A stretch of 64,000 nucleotides of DNA from Halomonas almeriensis (lineage in GTDB: Bacteria; Pseudomonadota; Gammaproteobacteria; Pseudomonadales; Halomonadaceae): positions 248,001 to 312,000 of the forward strand of contig NZ_JAUFPO010000009.1 in the NCBI RefSeq assembly GCF_030409235.1. Reading direction: 5' to 3'. The stretch's first letter is position 1. Each line of letters opens with the position of its first letter. The translations under genes and the position numbers were made by a program. The notes beneath the pieces were generated by a model, which ran no database searches, was not told the DNA's origin, and was given only the letters and a program-made list of their open reading frames with translations. Below, one piece after another: positions 31,703-40,202 of this stretch.

Positions 31703-31816
31703 AATGCGGGCCGCAGATGGTCGTCTTGAGTGTCAGCATTGATTCAGTGCTATGCCCCGGCGCCTGAGGAGAACAGGTGTCCGGATGTTGGTGGTGATCG
31801 TTTGGCGAGCGATGTC

Positions 31817-33016
31817 ATGATTCAGGTTTCTCTTCCCTTCACTCGTGAAGAATATGCTGGCCGTCTCTGGAAGGTTCGTGCCGAAATGGCGAGCCGCGGG
31901 ATCGACGTGCTGATCATAAGTGACCCTTCCAACATGGCCTGGTTGACGGGTTATGATGGCTGGTCTTTCTATGTCCACCAGTGTGTACTCCTAGGGCTGG
32001 AAGGCGAACCGGTGTGGTACGGGCGACGCATGGACGCCAATGGTGCCTTGCGGACCTGCTGGATCGATCCGGACAACATCACCTATTACCCGGATTACTA
32101 TGTCCAGAATCCGGATATGCACCCCATGGACTACCTGGCGCAGACCATCCTGCCCGATCGCGGGTGGCATAAGGGCGTGGTGGGCATGGAAATGGACAAC
32201 TACTATTTCTCGGCCAAGGCCTATCAGTGCCTGCTGAAAGAGCTTCCCCACGCGCGCTTTGCCGATGCCAACTCCCTGGTGAACTGGTGCCGTGCCATCA
32301 AGTCGCCCCAGGAAATCGAGTACATGCGGATCGCCGGCAAGATCGTCGCCGGCATGCACTCGCGGATTCTCGAATGCATCGAGCCGGGCCTGCCCAAGAG
32401 CAAGCTGGTGTCGGAAATCTATCGGGTGGGCATCGAGGGCTGGACATCCCCCGAGGGCAAGGTCTTCGGCGGCGATTACCCGGCCATCGTGCCGATGCTC
32501 CCCACCGGCAAGGATGCGGCGGCACCGCACCTGACCTGGGATGATTCGCCCTTCCGCGAGGGGGAAGGCACCTTCTTCGAGATTGCCGGCGTCTACAAGC
32601 GCTACCATGCGCCGATGTCGCGCACCATCTTCCTGGGTCGCCCGCCCCCCGAGTTCGTGCGGGCCGAGTCGGCGCTGCTGGAAGGCATCGACAATGGGCT
32701 GGAAGTGGCACGGCCCGGCAATCGCCCTGCGGATATCGCCATGGCGCTGGGTGCGGCCATGGACAAGTACGGCTTCGACCGGGGCGGCGCACGCTGCGGT
32801 TACTCCATCGGCCTCAGCTATCCGCCCGACTGGGGTGAGCGCAATATGAGTCTGCGTCCCTCGGACGACAGCATTCTCGAGCCCGGCATGACCTTCCACT
32901 TCATGCCGGGCCTCTGGGTGGACGACTGGGGACTCGAGATTACCGAAAGCATACTGATCACCGAAAACGGCTGTGAAACCCTGGCGGACTTTCCTCGCCA
33001 GCTGTTCGTCAAGTAA
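31817..33016 (+). CDS. doeA: Ectoine hydrolase DoeA
   Basis: A 399-residue enzyme with a creatinase N-terminal domain and a pita-bread M24 catalytic domain. It opens the ectoine ring to N-alpha-acetyl-L-2,4-diaminobutyrate (and the gamma isomer), the first step of breakdown. The text MIQVSLPFTREEYAGRLWKV, SDPSNMAWLTGYDGWSFYVH and FEIAGVYKRYHAPMSRT follows H. elongata DoeA closely. I chose the ATG at 31817, giving the known protein length; the frame is open 29 codons further upstream. The ribosome binding site is poor. doeB begins nine bases after its stop. Confidence 0.95.
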   Translation: MIQVSLPFTREEYAGRLWKVRAEMASRGIDVLIISDPSNMAWLTGYDGWSFYVHQCVLLGLEGEPVWYGRRMDANGALRTCWIDPDNITYYPDYYVQNPDMHPMDYLAQTILPDRGWHKGVVGMEMDNYYFSAKAYQCLLKELPHARFADANSLVNWCRAIKSPQEIEYMRIAGKIVAGMHSRILECIEPGLPKSKLVSEIYRVGIEGWTSPEGKVFGGDYPAIVPMLPTGKDAAAPHLTWDDSPFREGEGTFFEIAGVYKRYHAPMSRTIFLGRPPPEFVRAESALLEGIDNGLEVARPGNRPADIAMALGAAMDKYGFDRGGARCGYSIGLSYPPDWGERNMSLRPSDDSILEPGMTFHFMPGLWVDDWGLEITESILITENGCETLADFPRQLFVK

Positions 33017-33025
33017 GGAGCCCTC

Positions 33026-34063
33026 ATGAGCAAGCAATCCGGTCAGCTGCGGCCCAGCCCGATTTCCGCCACCGTCGACTTCGATGCCGACGGCGTTCAG
33101 CATGGCTTCCTCAAACTGCCGGTCTCCAATGATGAGTCGGCCTGGGGGGCGGTGATGATTCCCGTCACCGTGGTTAAGAACGGCGAGGGGCCTACAGCGC
33201 TGCTGACCGGTGGCAACCATGGTGATGAGTACGAGGGCATCACCGCCCTTCACAAGCTCTCCAGCCAGCTGCGCGCCGAGGACGTCACCGGCCGCGTGAT
33301 CATCGTGCCGATGATGAACACGCCGGCCTGCATGGCGGGCCGCCGCACTTCTCCCATGGACGCCGGCAACGCGGGCAACCTCAATCGCAGCTTCCCGGGC
33401 GACCCGGATGGCAATGTGACCGAGAAGATCGCCGATTACTTCACCCGGGTGATGGTGCCGATGAGCGACGTGGTGCTCGACCTTCACTCCGGTGGACGCA
33501 CTCTGGACATCATCCCGTTCGCGGCCTCCCATGTGCTGGACGATGCCGAGCAGCAGCGCAGCGCGCTGGAAGGTGCTAAGGCCTTTGGGGCGCCCTACGC
33601 GATGATGATGTTCGAACTGGATGCCGCGGCCCTGTTCGACACCGCGGTCGAGCGTCAGGGCAAGGTCTTCGTGGCCACCGAGCTGGGTGGTGGTGGCACC
33701 TCGACGCCGCAGAGTCTGGCGATCACCGAGCGTGGAATCCGTAACTTTCTGATCCACTACGGCCTGGTTGAGGGCAACGTCGAGATGCCGGCCGAGCCCC
33801 AGGTATATCTCGACATGCCGGACGCCAGTTGCTATGTGCAGAGCGAGCATACCGGTCTGCTCGAGTTGACACTGGCGCTGGGTGACCCGGTCTCGAAAGG
33901 GCAGGTCATTGCCCGTGTCTACGACATGACGCGCAGTGGCGTGGCACCCATCGAGTACACGGCCGAGCGCGACGGCGTCCTGGCGGCCCGGCGCTTCCCG
34001 TCCAGTGTCAACATGGGTGACACCATTGCGGTGATCGCCGAGGTCGTCGAGTCACTCGGCTGA
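33026..34063 (+). CDS. doeB: N-acetyl-diaminobutyrate deacetylase DoeB
   Basis: A 345-residue zinc enzyme of the succinylglutamate desuccinylase/aspartoacylase family. Zinc ligands are His65 and Glu68 in GGNHGDEYEG and His154 in LDLHSGG; the catalytic Glu is probably Glu219 in VATELGGGG. It removes the acetyl group from N-alpha-acetyl-diaminobutyrate to give L-2,4-diaminobutyrate. It lies tightly behind doeA with AAGGAG at its start, and doeX follows after 22 bases. Confidence 0.94.
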   Translation: MSKQSGQLRPSPISATVDFDADGVQHGFLKLPVSNDESAWGAVMIPVTVVKNGEGPTALLTGGNHGDEYEGITALHKLSSQLRAEDVTGRVIIVPMMNTPACMAGRRTSPMDAGNAGNLNRSFPGDPDGNVTEKIADYFTRVMVPMSDVVLDLHSGGRTLDIIPFAASHVLDDAEQQRSALEGAKAFGAPYAMMMFELDAAALFDTAVERQGKVFVATELGGGGTSTPQSLAITERGIRNFLIHYGLVEGNVEMPAEPQVYLDMPDASCYVQSEHTGLLELTLALGDPVSKGQVIARVYDMTRSGVAPIEYTAERDGVLAARRFPSSVNMGDTIAVIAEVVESLG

Positions 34064-34085
34064 ATATTGAGAGCCAGGTAGACCC

Positions 34086-34562
34086 ATGAAGCTTGATCGT
34101 TATGATCTGAAAATTCTGGAAATCCTCTCCCGGGATGGGCGCATTACCAAGTCCCGGCTGGCCGAGGCCATCAACCTCTCGGTCAGTCCCTGCTGGGAGC
34201 GCGTGCGTCGTCTGGAAAAGGCGGGCGTCATCGAAGGTTACAGTGCCCGCCTGAATACCGATGTGCTGGTCAGGCGCACCCCGGTCTGGGTGCAGGTCGA
34301 GCTCAAGGCCCACAACGCCGAGAGCTTCGCCCGCTTCGAGGCCCTGGTGCACGATACTCCGGAGGTCACCGAATGCGTGGCCGTCGGTGGGGGCCTCGAC
34401 TATCTGGTCAAGATCGAGGCCTCGTCGATCGATACCTATCAGCGCCTGATCGACGATTGGCTGACGTCCGAGGTGGGCATCGAGCGTTACTTCACCTATA
34501 TCGTGACCAAGACCGTCAAACAATCCACGGCCCAGATCACCGCCGAGGATCTCTCCCCTTGA
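34086..34562 (+). CDS. doeX: Lrp/AsnC-type regulator DoeX
   Basis: A 158-residue feast/famine regulator: N-terminal helix-turn-helix (DLKILEILSRDGRITKSRLA, then NLSVSPCWERVRRLEKAGVI) and a C-terminal RAM ligand-binding domain. It is the third gene of the doeABX operon. In H. elongata DoeX binds DNA in the doeA region and links expression to degradation intermediates. It would act together with EnuR on this locus. A hairpin follows at 34572. Confidence 0.93.
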   Translation: MKLDRYDLKILEILSRDGRITKSRLAEAINLSVSPCWERVRRLEKAGVIEGYSARLNTDVLVRRTPVWVQVELKAHNAESFARFEALVHDTPEVTECVAVGGGLDYLVKIEASSIDTYQRLIDDWLTSEVGIERYFTYIVTKTVKQSTAQITAEDLSP

Positions 34563-34571
34563 TCCCTTGTT

Positions 34572-34596
34572 GACGGGGCCGGATGCAGGCCCCGTC
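34572..34596 (+). terminator. Terminator of doeABX
   Basis: Nine-base perfect arms GACGGGGCC (34572-34580) and GGCCCCGTC (34588-34596), loop of seven bases, no T-tract. The following 200 bases contain A-rich stretches (CAGAAAAAACACC, CGAAAAAAAATCC) likely to hold the doeC promoter, so doeABX and doeCD are probably separate transcripts. Confidence 0.6.
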
Positions 34597-34795
34597 CTCC
34601 CGTCGGACAATCCGGCGCCACAGAAAAAACACCAAGTCCGTCGCGCCCGAAAAAAAATCCTCGCCTTTAAAGCGGCTCGCTTTGAAAAGTCCTGCCCCCT
34701 CTTACCCCTTACCATGGTGACATCAGGCGGCATCCGCCGCCGTTGTCTTCATGGCCGGTGTCGACGCGACGCCGGTTTACCAGAGGGAGAAGTAT

Positions 34796-36277
34796 ATGAC
34801 GCTGTCCAACCAGCTGAGCGACCTGCGACTGTTCCGTCAGTACGCCTACGTCGACGGCAAGTGGACTCACGGCAGCAGCGGTCGCGAGGAAGCCGTGACC
34901 GATCCGGCCACCGGCGAGACCCTGGGGCACATCCCGGTGCTCGACGCCGACCAGATCCGCGGGGCCGTGGACGCCGCCGATACCGCCTTTGCCCATTGGC
35001 GAGCCCTGCGCGCCGACGAGCGCTGCGAGCGTCTGCTGGCCTGGTACGACCTGCTGCAGGCCAATCGCGAGGACCTGGCGACCATTATGACCCTTGAGCA
35101 GGGCAAGCCGCTGCCGGACGCGCGTGGCGAGGTCGAATACGGCGCCAGCTTCGTGCGCTGGTTCGCCGAGGAAGGCAAGCGCACCTTCGGCGATACCATC
35201 CCAAGCCATATTCCCAACGCCGCCCTGGGCACCCTCAAGGAGCCGGTGGGCATCGCGGCTTTGATCACGCCCTGGAACTTCCCGCTGGCGATGATCACCC
35301 GCAAGGCCGCGGCCGCCATGGCTGCCGGCTGCTCGGTGGTCGTCAAGCCGGCCCACGAGACGCCGTTTTCCGCGCTGGCGCTGGCAGAGCTGGCCGAACG
35401 TGCCGGCATCCCGGCCGGCGTGTTCAATGTGGTGCTGGGCGATGCGCCGGAAGTCTCCAAGCTGCTCTGCGATGACGAGCGCATCAAGGCGCTGTCCTTC
35501 ACCGGCTCCACTCGAGTCGGCCGCCTGCTGCTCGAGCAGAGCGCCAACACCGTCAAGCGTGTCTCGCTGGAGCTGGGCGGCAATGCGCCCTTCATCGTCG
35601 GGCCGGACATGGATCCGCATGAAGCCGCGCTGGCCGCCGTGGCTGCCAAGTTCCAGACCGCCGGTCAGGACTGCCTGGCCGCCAACCGCATCCTGGTCCA
35701 CGAGTCCATTCATGACGCCTTCGTCGAGCACTTCGCCGAGCGCATGGCCGCCATGACGGTGGGCAACGGCATGCAGGGCGAGGTCGATCAGGGGCCCTTG
35801 ATTCATGGTCAGGCCGTCGACAAGGCCTCCGCCATCGTCGATGATGCCGTCTCCCGCGGCGCGACCCTGGTGGCCGGCGATCAGAGCCAGGCCCCGGGCC
35901 CGAACTTCTTCATGCCGACCCTGCTGACCGGCGTGACCCCTGACATGCAGGTCTGGCGCGAGGAAAACTTCGCTCCTGTGGCGGGCGTCTCTGCCTATCG
36001 TGACGATGACGAAGTCATCGAAATGGCCAACGATACAGAGTATGGTCTTGCCGCATACGTCTACACCCACGACATCCGCCGCATCTGGAAACTGCTGCGC
36101 GCCCTGGAATACGGCATGGTCTCGGTGAATTCCGTGAAGATGACCGGCCCGCCGGTGCCCTTCGGCGGCGTCAAGCAGTCAGGCCTCGGCCGCGAGGGTG
36201 GCGTGATGGGTATCGATGAGTATCTCGAGACGAAGTATTACTGCCTGGGGGCGCTGGGCTCCGTCTCTGGTAGCTGA
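34796..36277 (+). CDS. doeC: Aspartate-semialdehyde dehydrogenase DoeC
   Basis: A 493-residue aldehyde dehydrogenase of the succinate-semialdehyde/GabD type. It has TPWNFPLAMITRKAAAAMAAG, FTGSTRVGRLL, the catalytic Glu in SLELGGNAPF and catalytic Cys in FQTAGQDCLAANR. In this pathway it oxidises L-aspartate-4-semialdehyde to L-aspartate, the last step. The ATG at 34796 follows AGAGGGAG; a start at 34751 would add 15 unsupported residues. doeD follows after 186 bases that contain a palindromic repeat. Confidence 0.93.
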   Translation: MTLSNQLSDLRLFRQYAYVDGKWTHGSSGREEAVTDPATGETLGHIPVLDADQIRGAVDAADTAFAHWRALRADERCERLLAWYDLLQANREDLATIMTLEQGKPLPDARGEVEYGASFVRWFAEEGKRTFGDTIPSHIPNAALGTLKEPVGIAALITPWNFPLAMITRKAAAAMAAGCSVVVKPAHETPFSALALAELAERAGIPAGVFNVVLGDAPEVSKLLCDDERIKALSFTGSTRVGRLLLEQSANTVKRVSLELGGNAPFIVGPDMDPHEAALAAVAAKFQTAGQDCLAANRILVHESIHDAFVEHFAERMAAMTVGNGMQGEVDQGPLIHGQAVDKASAIVDDAVSRGATLVAGDQSQAPGPNFFMPTLLTGVTPDMQVWREENFAPVAGVSAYRDDDEVIEMANDTEYGLAAYVYTHDIRRIWKLLRALEYGMVSVNSVKMTGPPVPFGGVKQSGLGREGGVMGIDEYLETKYYCLGALGSVSGS

Positions 36278-36287
36278 TCCGGCTGCG

Positions 36288-36388
36288 AGTTTCGAGATAC
36301 GAGCTTCGAGATACGAGCACCCCCAACCCTGCTCCGAAGGTGGGGTGGGGTTCGCAGCTCGTTACTCGTTTCTCGCGAACACGGGCTG
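36288..36388. repeat. Palindromic CGAGATACGAG repeat unit
   Basis: The left arm contains CGAGTTTCGAGATACGAGC and a second CGAGATACGAGC; the right arm contains GCTCGTTACTCGTTTCTCGCG, an imperfect reverse complement. Between them lies a C-rich then G-rich core (CACCCCC and GGGGTGGGG). The transcript could fold into one long hairpin. The motif is a relative of the GAGCTTC array at 38979-39067. Confidence 0.7.
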
Positions 36389-36463
36389 GCTGCTATCCGC
36401 AGGCCGAGCCAAGATGACGAACATCCTCTCCGGCGCCGCCGGGGAGCTTTAATGGAGAACTGC

Positions 36464-37873
36464 ATGACCACGCACAAGGATCTGATCGATCGCGACCGCA
36501 AGGTGACCTTCCACGCCTCCACGCACCTGCGTGACTTCGCCCAGGGCGATGCACCGGGCCGCGTCATCACGGGTGGCAAGGGCATCAACATCGTCGACAA
36601 GGACGGTCGCGAATTCATCGACGGCTTTGCCGGCCTGTACTGCGTCAACATCGGCTATGGCCGCAGTGAAGTCGCCGAGGCGATCTACCAGCAGGCGCTG
36701 GAGATGTCCTACTACCACACCTATGTGGGCCACTCCAACGAGCCGCAGATCGCGCTTTCCGAGAAGATCCTCGAGCTGGCCGGCCCCGGCATGTCCAAGG
36801 TCTACTACGGCATGTCCGGCAGCGATGCCAACGAGACCCAACTCAAGATCGTGCGTTACTACAACAACGTGCTCGGCCGCCCGCAGAAGAAGAAGGTCAT
36901 CTCGCGCATGCGCGGCTACCACGGCTCCGGCATCGCCTCCGGCTCGCTGACCGGCCTCAAGGCGTTCCATGATCATTTCGATCTGCCGATCGAGACGATC
37001 CGTCATACCGAGGCGCCGTACTACTATCACCGTGCCGCCGAACAGGAAGGCATGAGCGAGCGCGAATTCTCCAAGCACTGCGCCACCAAGCTGGAAGAAA
37101 TGATCCTGGCCGAAGGCCCGGACACAGTGGCCGCCTTCATCGGCGAGCCGGTGCTGGGTACCGGGGGTATCGTGCCGCCGCCCGAAGGCTACTGGGACGA
37201 GATCCAGGCCGTGCTGGCCAAGTACGACGTGCTGCTGATCGCCGACGAAGTGGTGTGCGGCTTCGGGCGTACCGGCAGCGAGTTCGGCAGCCACCACTAC
37301 GGCATCAAGCCGGACCTGATCACCATCGCCAAGGGCTTGACCAGCGCCTACCAGCCGCTTTCCGGCGTGATCGTCGGCGACCGCGTGTGGAACGTGCTGG
37401 AGCAGGGCACCGGCGAATACGGCCCGATCGGCCACGGCTGGACCTATTCCGGTCACGCCCTGGGCTGCGCCGCCGGCCTGGCCAACCTGCAGATCATCGA
37501 GCGCGAAGGCCTCACCGCCAATGCCGCCAACACCGGTGCCTATCTGCAGGAACGCATGCAGGCCACCTTCGGCGATCATCCGGTGGTCGGCAACGTGCGG
37601 GGCGTGGGCATGATGGGCGCGCTGGAATTCGCCGCCGATCCGGCCAAGCGTCAGCACTTCGATCCGTCCCTCAAGGTCGGGCCGCGCATGTCCGCTGCCG
37701 CGCTCGAGCAGAACCTGATCGCGCGTGCCATGCCGCAGGGCGATATTCTCGGCTTCGCACCGCCGCTGACCACGACCCGCGCGGAAGTCGACGAGATCGT
37801 CGCGCGCACCAAGAAGGCCGTCGACAAGGTGACCGACGAGCTGACGCGGGAAGGCGCGCTGCAGACCGCCTGA
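36464..37873 (+). CDS. doeD: Diaminobutyrate transaminase DoeD
   Basis: A 469-residue class III aminotransferase. The PLP lysine lies in TIAKGLTSAYQPLSG; LLIADEVVCGFGRTG gives the cofactor aspartate, and ATG at 36464 (MTTHKDLIDRDRK) has GGAG eight bases upstream. An ATG four codons earlier (36452) is also possible. It converts L-2,4-diaminobutyrate to aspartate-4-semialdehyde, the substrate of DoeC encoded just upstream. A strong hairpin follows. Confidence 0.93.
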   Translation: MTTHKDLIDRDRKVTFHASTHLRDFAQGDAPGRVITGGKGINIVDKDGREFIDGFAGLYCVNIGYGRSEVAEAIYQQALEMSYYHTYVGHSNEPQIALSEKILELAGPGMSKVYYGMSGSDANETQLKIVRYYNNVLGRPQKKKVISRMRGYHGSGIASGSLTGLKAFHDHFDLPIETIRHTEAPYYYHRAAEQEGMSEREFSKHCATKLEEMILAEGPDTVAAFIGEPVLGTGGIVPPPEGYWDEIQAVLAKYDVLLIADEVVCGFGRTGSEFGSHHYGIKPDLITIAKGLTSAYQPLSGVIVGDRVWNVLEQGTGEYGPIGHGWTYSGHALGCAAGLANLQIIEREGLTANAANTGAYLQERMQATFGDHPVVGNVRGVGMMGALEFAADPAKRQHFDPSLKVGPRMSAAALEQNLIARAMPQGDILGFAPPLTTTRAEVDEIVARTKKAVDKVTDELTREGALQTA

Positions 37874-37899
37874 ACAGCATCACCGTCATGATGTGAAAG

Positions 37900-37938
37900 A
37901 ATCGCCGCAGGGACTCGCGCCCTGCGGCGATTGCGTTT
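37900..37938 (+). terminator. Strong hairpin between doeD and eutB
   Basis: Thirteen-base perfect arms AATCGCCGCAGGG (37900-37912) and CCCTGCGGCGATT (37920-37932), then GCGTTT. It lies 40 bases before eutB, with GTCATGATGT just ahead of it (37885-37894), which repeats the box seen upstream of doeA. It either ends the doeCD transcript or dampens expression of eutBC. Confidence 0.7.
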
Positions 37939-37976
37939 GGGCGTTGCATGATCCGCGCAGAGAGAGGAGAGATGAG

Positions 37977-38975
37977 ATGTCGAAGCCGGAGCTGGGTGTG
38001 ACACTGGCCGAAATCCAGGCGGCGCGTCGGCGTATCGCCGGGCAGGTGACGCGCACCCCCTTGATCCGCTCGGCGGCCCTGTCGGCGCGTTTCGAGGCCG
38101 AGGTCCTGCTCAAGCTGGAAACCCTGCAGCCAACCGGTGCCTTCAAGCTGCGCGGCGTCGTCAACATGATCAGCGCCCTGCTCGAGCGGGATGGCCGGCA
38201 GGCCCTGGCGGCCGGTGTCACCACGGCCTCGACCGGCAATCATGGCCGGGCGGTCGCCTACGCGGCATCACGCCTCGGCGTGCCGGCCATCATCTGCCTG
38301 TCGCGCCAGGTGCCGGACAACAAGGTCGCGGCCATCGAGGCGCTGGGCGCTGAGGTACGGCGTATCGGCGACAGCCAGGACGAGGCCTTCGGCGAGGTGG
38401 CGCGACTGGTCGACGAGCAGGGCATGACGCTGATTCCGCCCTTCGATGACCCCCTGATCGCTGCCGGGCAGGGCACCATCGGCCTGGAGCTACTGGACGA
38501 CGCGCCGGACCTGGATCAGGTGCTGGTCGGCCTCTCGGGAGGCGGCCTGCTGGGCGGCATCGGGGCCGCCCTCAAGGCCAGCGGGCCCGAGCTGGAGGTC
38601 ACGGGCGTCAGCCTGTCCCGGGGAGCGGCCATGCATGACAGCCTGCTGGCCGGTCACCCGGTCGAGGTGGAAGAAGTCGCCAGCCTCGGCGATTCGCTGG
38701 GCGGCGGCATCGGTCTGGACAATCGCTGCACCTTTGCGCTGGTGCGCGAGGTCATGGATTCCCACTGGCGGGTTTCCGAAGCCGCCATTGCGCGTGCCAT
38801 GGTGGAGCTACTGGAAGACGACAAGCTGTTCGTCGAAGGCGCCGCCGCGGTGGGGCTCGCCGCATTGAACGAGCATCAGCTGGATATCCGCGGCCGCAAG
38901 GTGGCGCTGATCCTGTCCGGTAACGGCGTCTCGCTGGAGACGCTTGATCAGGCCCGTGGGCTGGCGGGACGATGA
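37977..38975 (+). CDS. eutB: Threonine-dehydratase-like enzyme EutB
   Basis: A 332-residue fold-type II PLP enzyme. The PLP lysine is Lys57 in QPTGAFKLRGV; the phosphate loop is GLSGGGLLGGIG, and ASTGNHGRAVAYAA is the substrate Asn loop. Starts at ATG 37977 after AGAGAGGAGA. In ectoine clusters the threonine-dehydratase relative EutB is linked to hydroxyectoine use, probably acting on a hydroxylated diaminobutyrate derivative; the exact reaction is still inferred. Outside this context it would be called a threonine/serine dehydratase. Confidence 0.85.
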   Translation: MSKPELGVTLAEIQAARRRIAGQVTRTPLIRSAALSARFEAEVLLKLETLQPTGAFKLRGVVNMISALLERDGRQALAAGVTTASTGNHGRAVAYAASRLGVPAIICLSRQVPDNKVAAIEALGAEVRRIGDSQDEAFGEVARLVDEQGMTLIPPFDDPLIAAGQGTIGLELLDDAPDLDQVLVGLSGGGLLGGIGAALKASGPELEVTGVSLSRGAAMHDSLLAGHPVEVEEVASLGDSLGGGIGLDNRCTFALVREVMDSHWRVSEAAIARAMVELLEDDKLFVEGAAAVGLAALNEHQLDIRGRKVALILSGNGVSLETLDQARGLAGR

Positions 38976-38978
38976 ATG

Positions 38979-39067
38979 TCGAGCTTCGAGCTTCGAGCTT
39001 CGAGCTTCGAGCTTCGAGCTTCGAGCTTCGAGCTTCGAGCTTCGAGCTTCGAGCTTCGAGCTTCGAG
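38979..39067. repeat. Tandem array of the heptamer TCGAGCT
   Basis: About twelve and a half perfect head-to-tail copies of TCGAGCT run without a mismatch over 89 bases, beginning four bases after the eutB stop. It is followed (about 39095-39150) by TCTCGCATCTCGCCGCTCGTA, the degenerate counterpart strand motif seen also near 36350. Any reading frame through it only gives a seven-residue repeat and is not a gene. Confidence 0.95.
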
Positions 39068-39163
39068 CAGGGAGTTGCAGCTCTGGAGGCGGTTGTCGGG
39101 GTTCGGATCTCGCATCTCGCCGCTCGTATGCTTTGGGTTTCGAGCTTTTGAGGAGGTTTTTCC

Positions 39164-40108
39164 ATGCAGTTGTATCAACGCGATGCCATCGAGGCTGCCG
39201 TGACCCTGGACCATGCGGCGTTGGCGGCCGTGGAGGCGGGCTTCGCGGCGCTGGGGCGCGGCGAGGTGGTGCAGCCGCCGATTCTGTCCATGGCCATCGA
39301 GGAGTCCAATGGCGAGGTCGACGTCAAGACCGCGCATATCCGCGGCGCCGAGCGCTTCGCCATCAAGGTCAGTCCCGGCTTCTTCGACAACCCCCAACTC
39401 GGGCTGCCGAGCCTGAATGGCCTGATGATGGCGTTCTCGGCCCGCACCGGCCAGGTGGAGGCCGTGCTCTTCGACGAAGGCTATCTGACCATGATCCGCA
39501 CCGCGCTGGCCGGCGCCATCGCCGCCAAGCAGCTGTCGCGGGAGAGCAGTCAAAGGGTCACGGTGCTGGGCGCCGGTGAACAGGCCGAGCGGCAGGTAGA
39601 GGCCTTGCGGCTGGTGCGCGATATCCGCGTCGTCGATGTCTGGGCGCGGCGCCGCGAGGCCGCCGAGTCGTATGCCCACCAGCTGCGGCAGCGTGGCCTG
39701 GAAGTCAATGTGCATGAGGAGCTGCCGAGCGCCTGTGCACAGGCCGATATCATCGTCACCACCACGCCTTCCCGGGAGCCGCTGCTGCAGGCACGCGACC
39801 TGCCGGAGGGGGTGCATATCACCGCCATGGGCTCGGACGGCCCGGACAAACGCGAGCTGGCGGACGCCCTGCTGACCCGCGCCGATGCCTTCGTCTGTGA
39901 TACCCGCGCCCAGAGCGAGACCAATGGCGAGCTCAAGGGCTTCGCCGGGCGCGAGGCGCCGTTCAAGGTGCATGAGCTGGGGCAGGTGATCGCCGCCGGC
40001 GAGAGCCTTCGACTGACGGATGCCACCATCACCGTCTGCGACCTGACCGGAACCGGCGTGCAGGATACCGCCATTGCCGGTTTTGCCCTGTCACGCCTGG
40101 CCGACTGA
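39164..40108 (+). CDS. eutC: Ornithine-cyclodeaminase-family protein EutC
   Basis: A 314-residue member of the ornithine cyclodeaminase/mu-crystallin family. The N-terminal half has the substrate pattern DVKTAHIRGAERFAIKVSPG, and the Rossmann half starts TVLGAGEQAERQVEAL, an NAD-binding loop. AGGAGG precedes the ATG at 39164. EutB and EutC occur together in ectoine loci that also degrade hydroxyectoine; EutC is thought to act after or with EutB, its reaction being unproven. The heptamer array separates the two genes. Confidence 0.87.
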   Translation: MQLYQRDAIEAAVTLDHAALAAVEAGFAALGRGEVVQPPILSMAIEESNGEVDVKTAHIRGAERFAIKVSPGFFDNPQLGLPSLNGLMMAFSARTGQVEAVLFDEGYLTMIRTALAGAIAAKQLSRESSQRVTVLGAGEQAERQVEALRLVRDIRVVDVWARRREAAESYAHQLRQRGLEVNVHEELPSACAQADIIVTTTPSREPLLQARDLPEGVHITAMGSDGPDKRELADALLTRADAFVCDTRAQSETNGELKGFAGREAPFKVHELGQVIAAGESLRLTDATITVCDLTGTGVQDTAIAGFALSRLAD

Positions 40109-40202
40109 GGCAGGGACTGCCTGCGGCCGGGCTTGCCGAACCCGCGGACTCGCGTCACGCTGAGAGCAGGAGGTTTCACAACGCATTGTCGAGGAGGGCG
40201 TG

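Noticed and set aside
38979-39067. CRISPR array
   Set aside because: The units are heptamers with no spacers, and no cas gene is near.
38944-39973. Open frames running through the heptamer array on both strands
   Set aside because: They translate the TCGAGCT repeat into a seven-residue repeat (SSFELRA or its antisense) and then continue in the wrong frame of eutC. No ribosome binding site and no conserved part.
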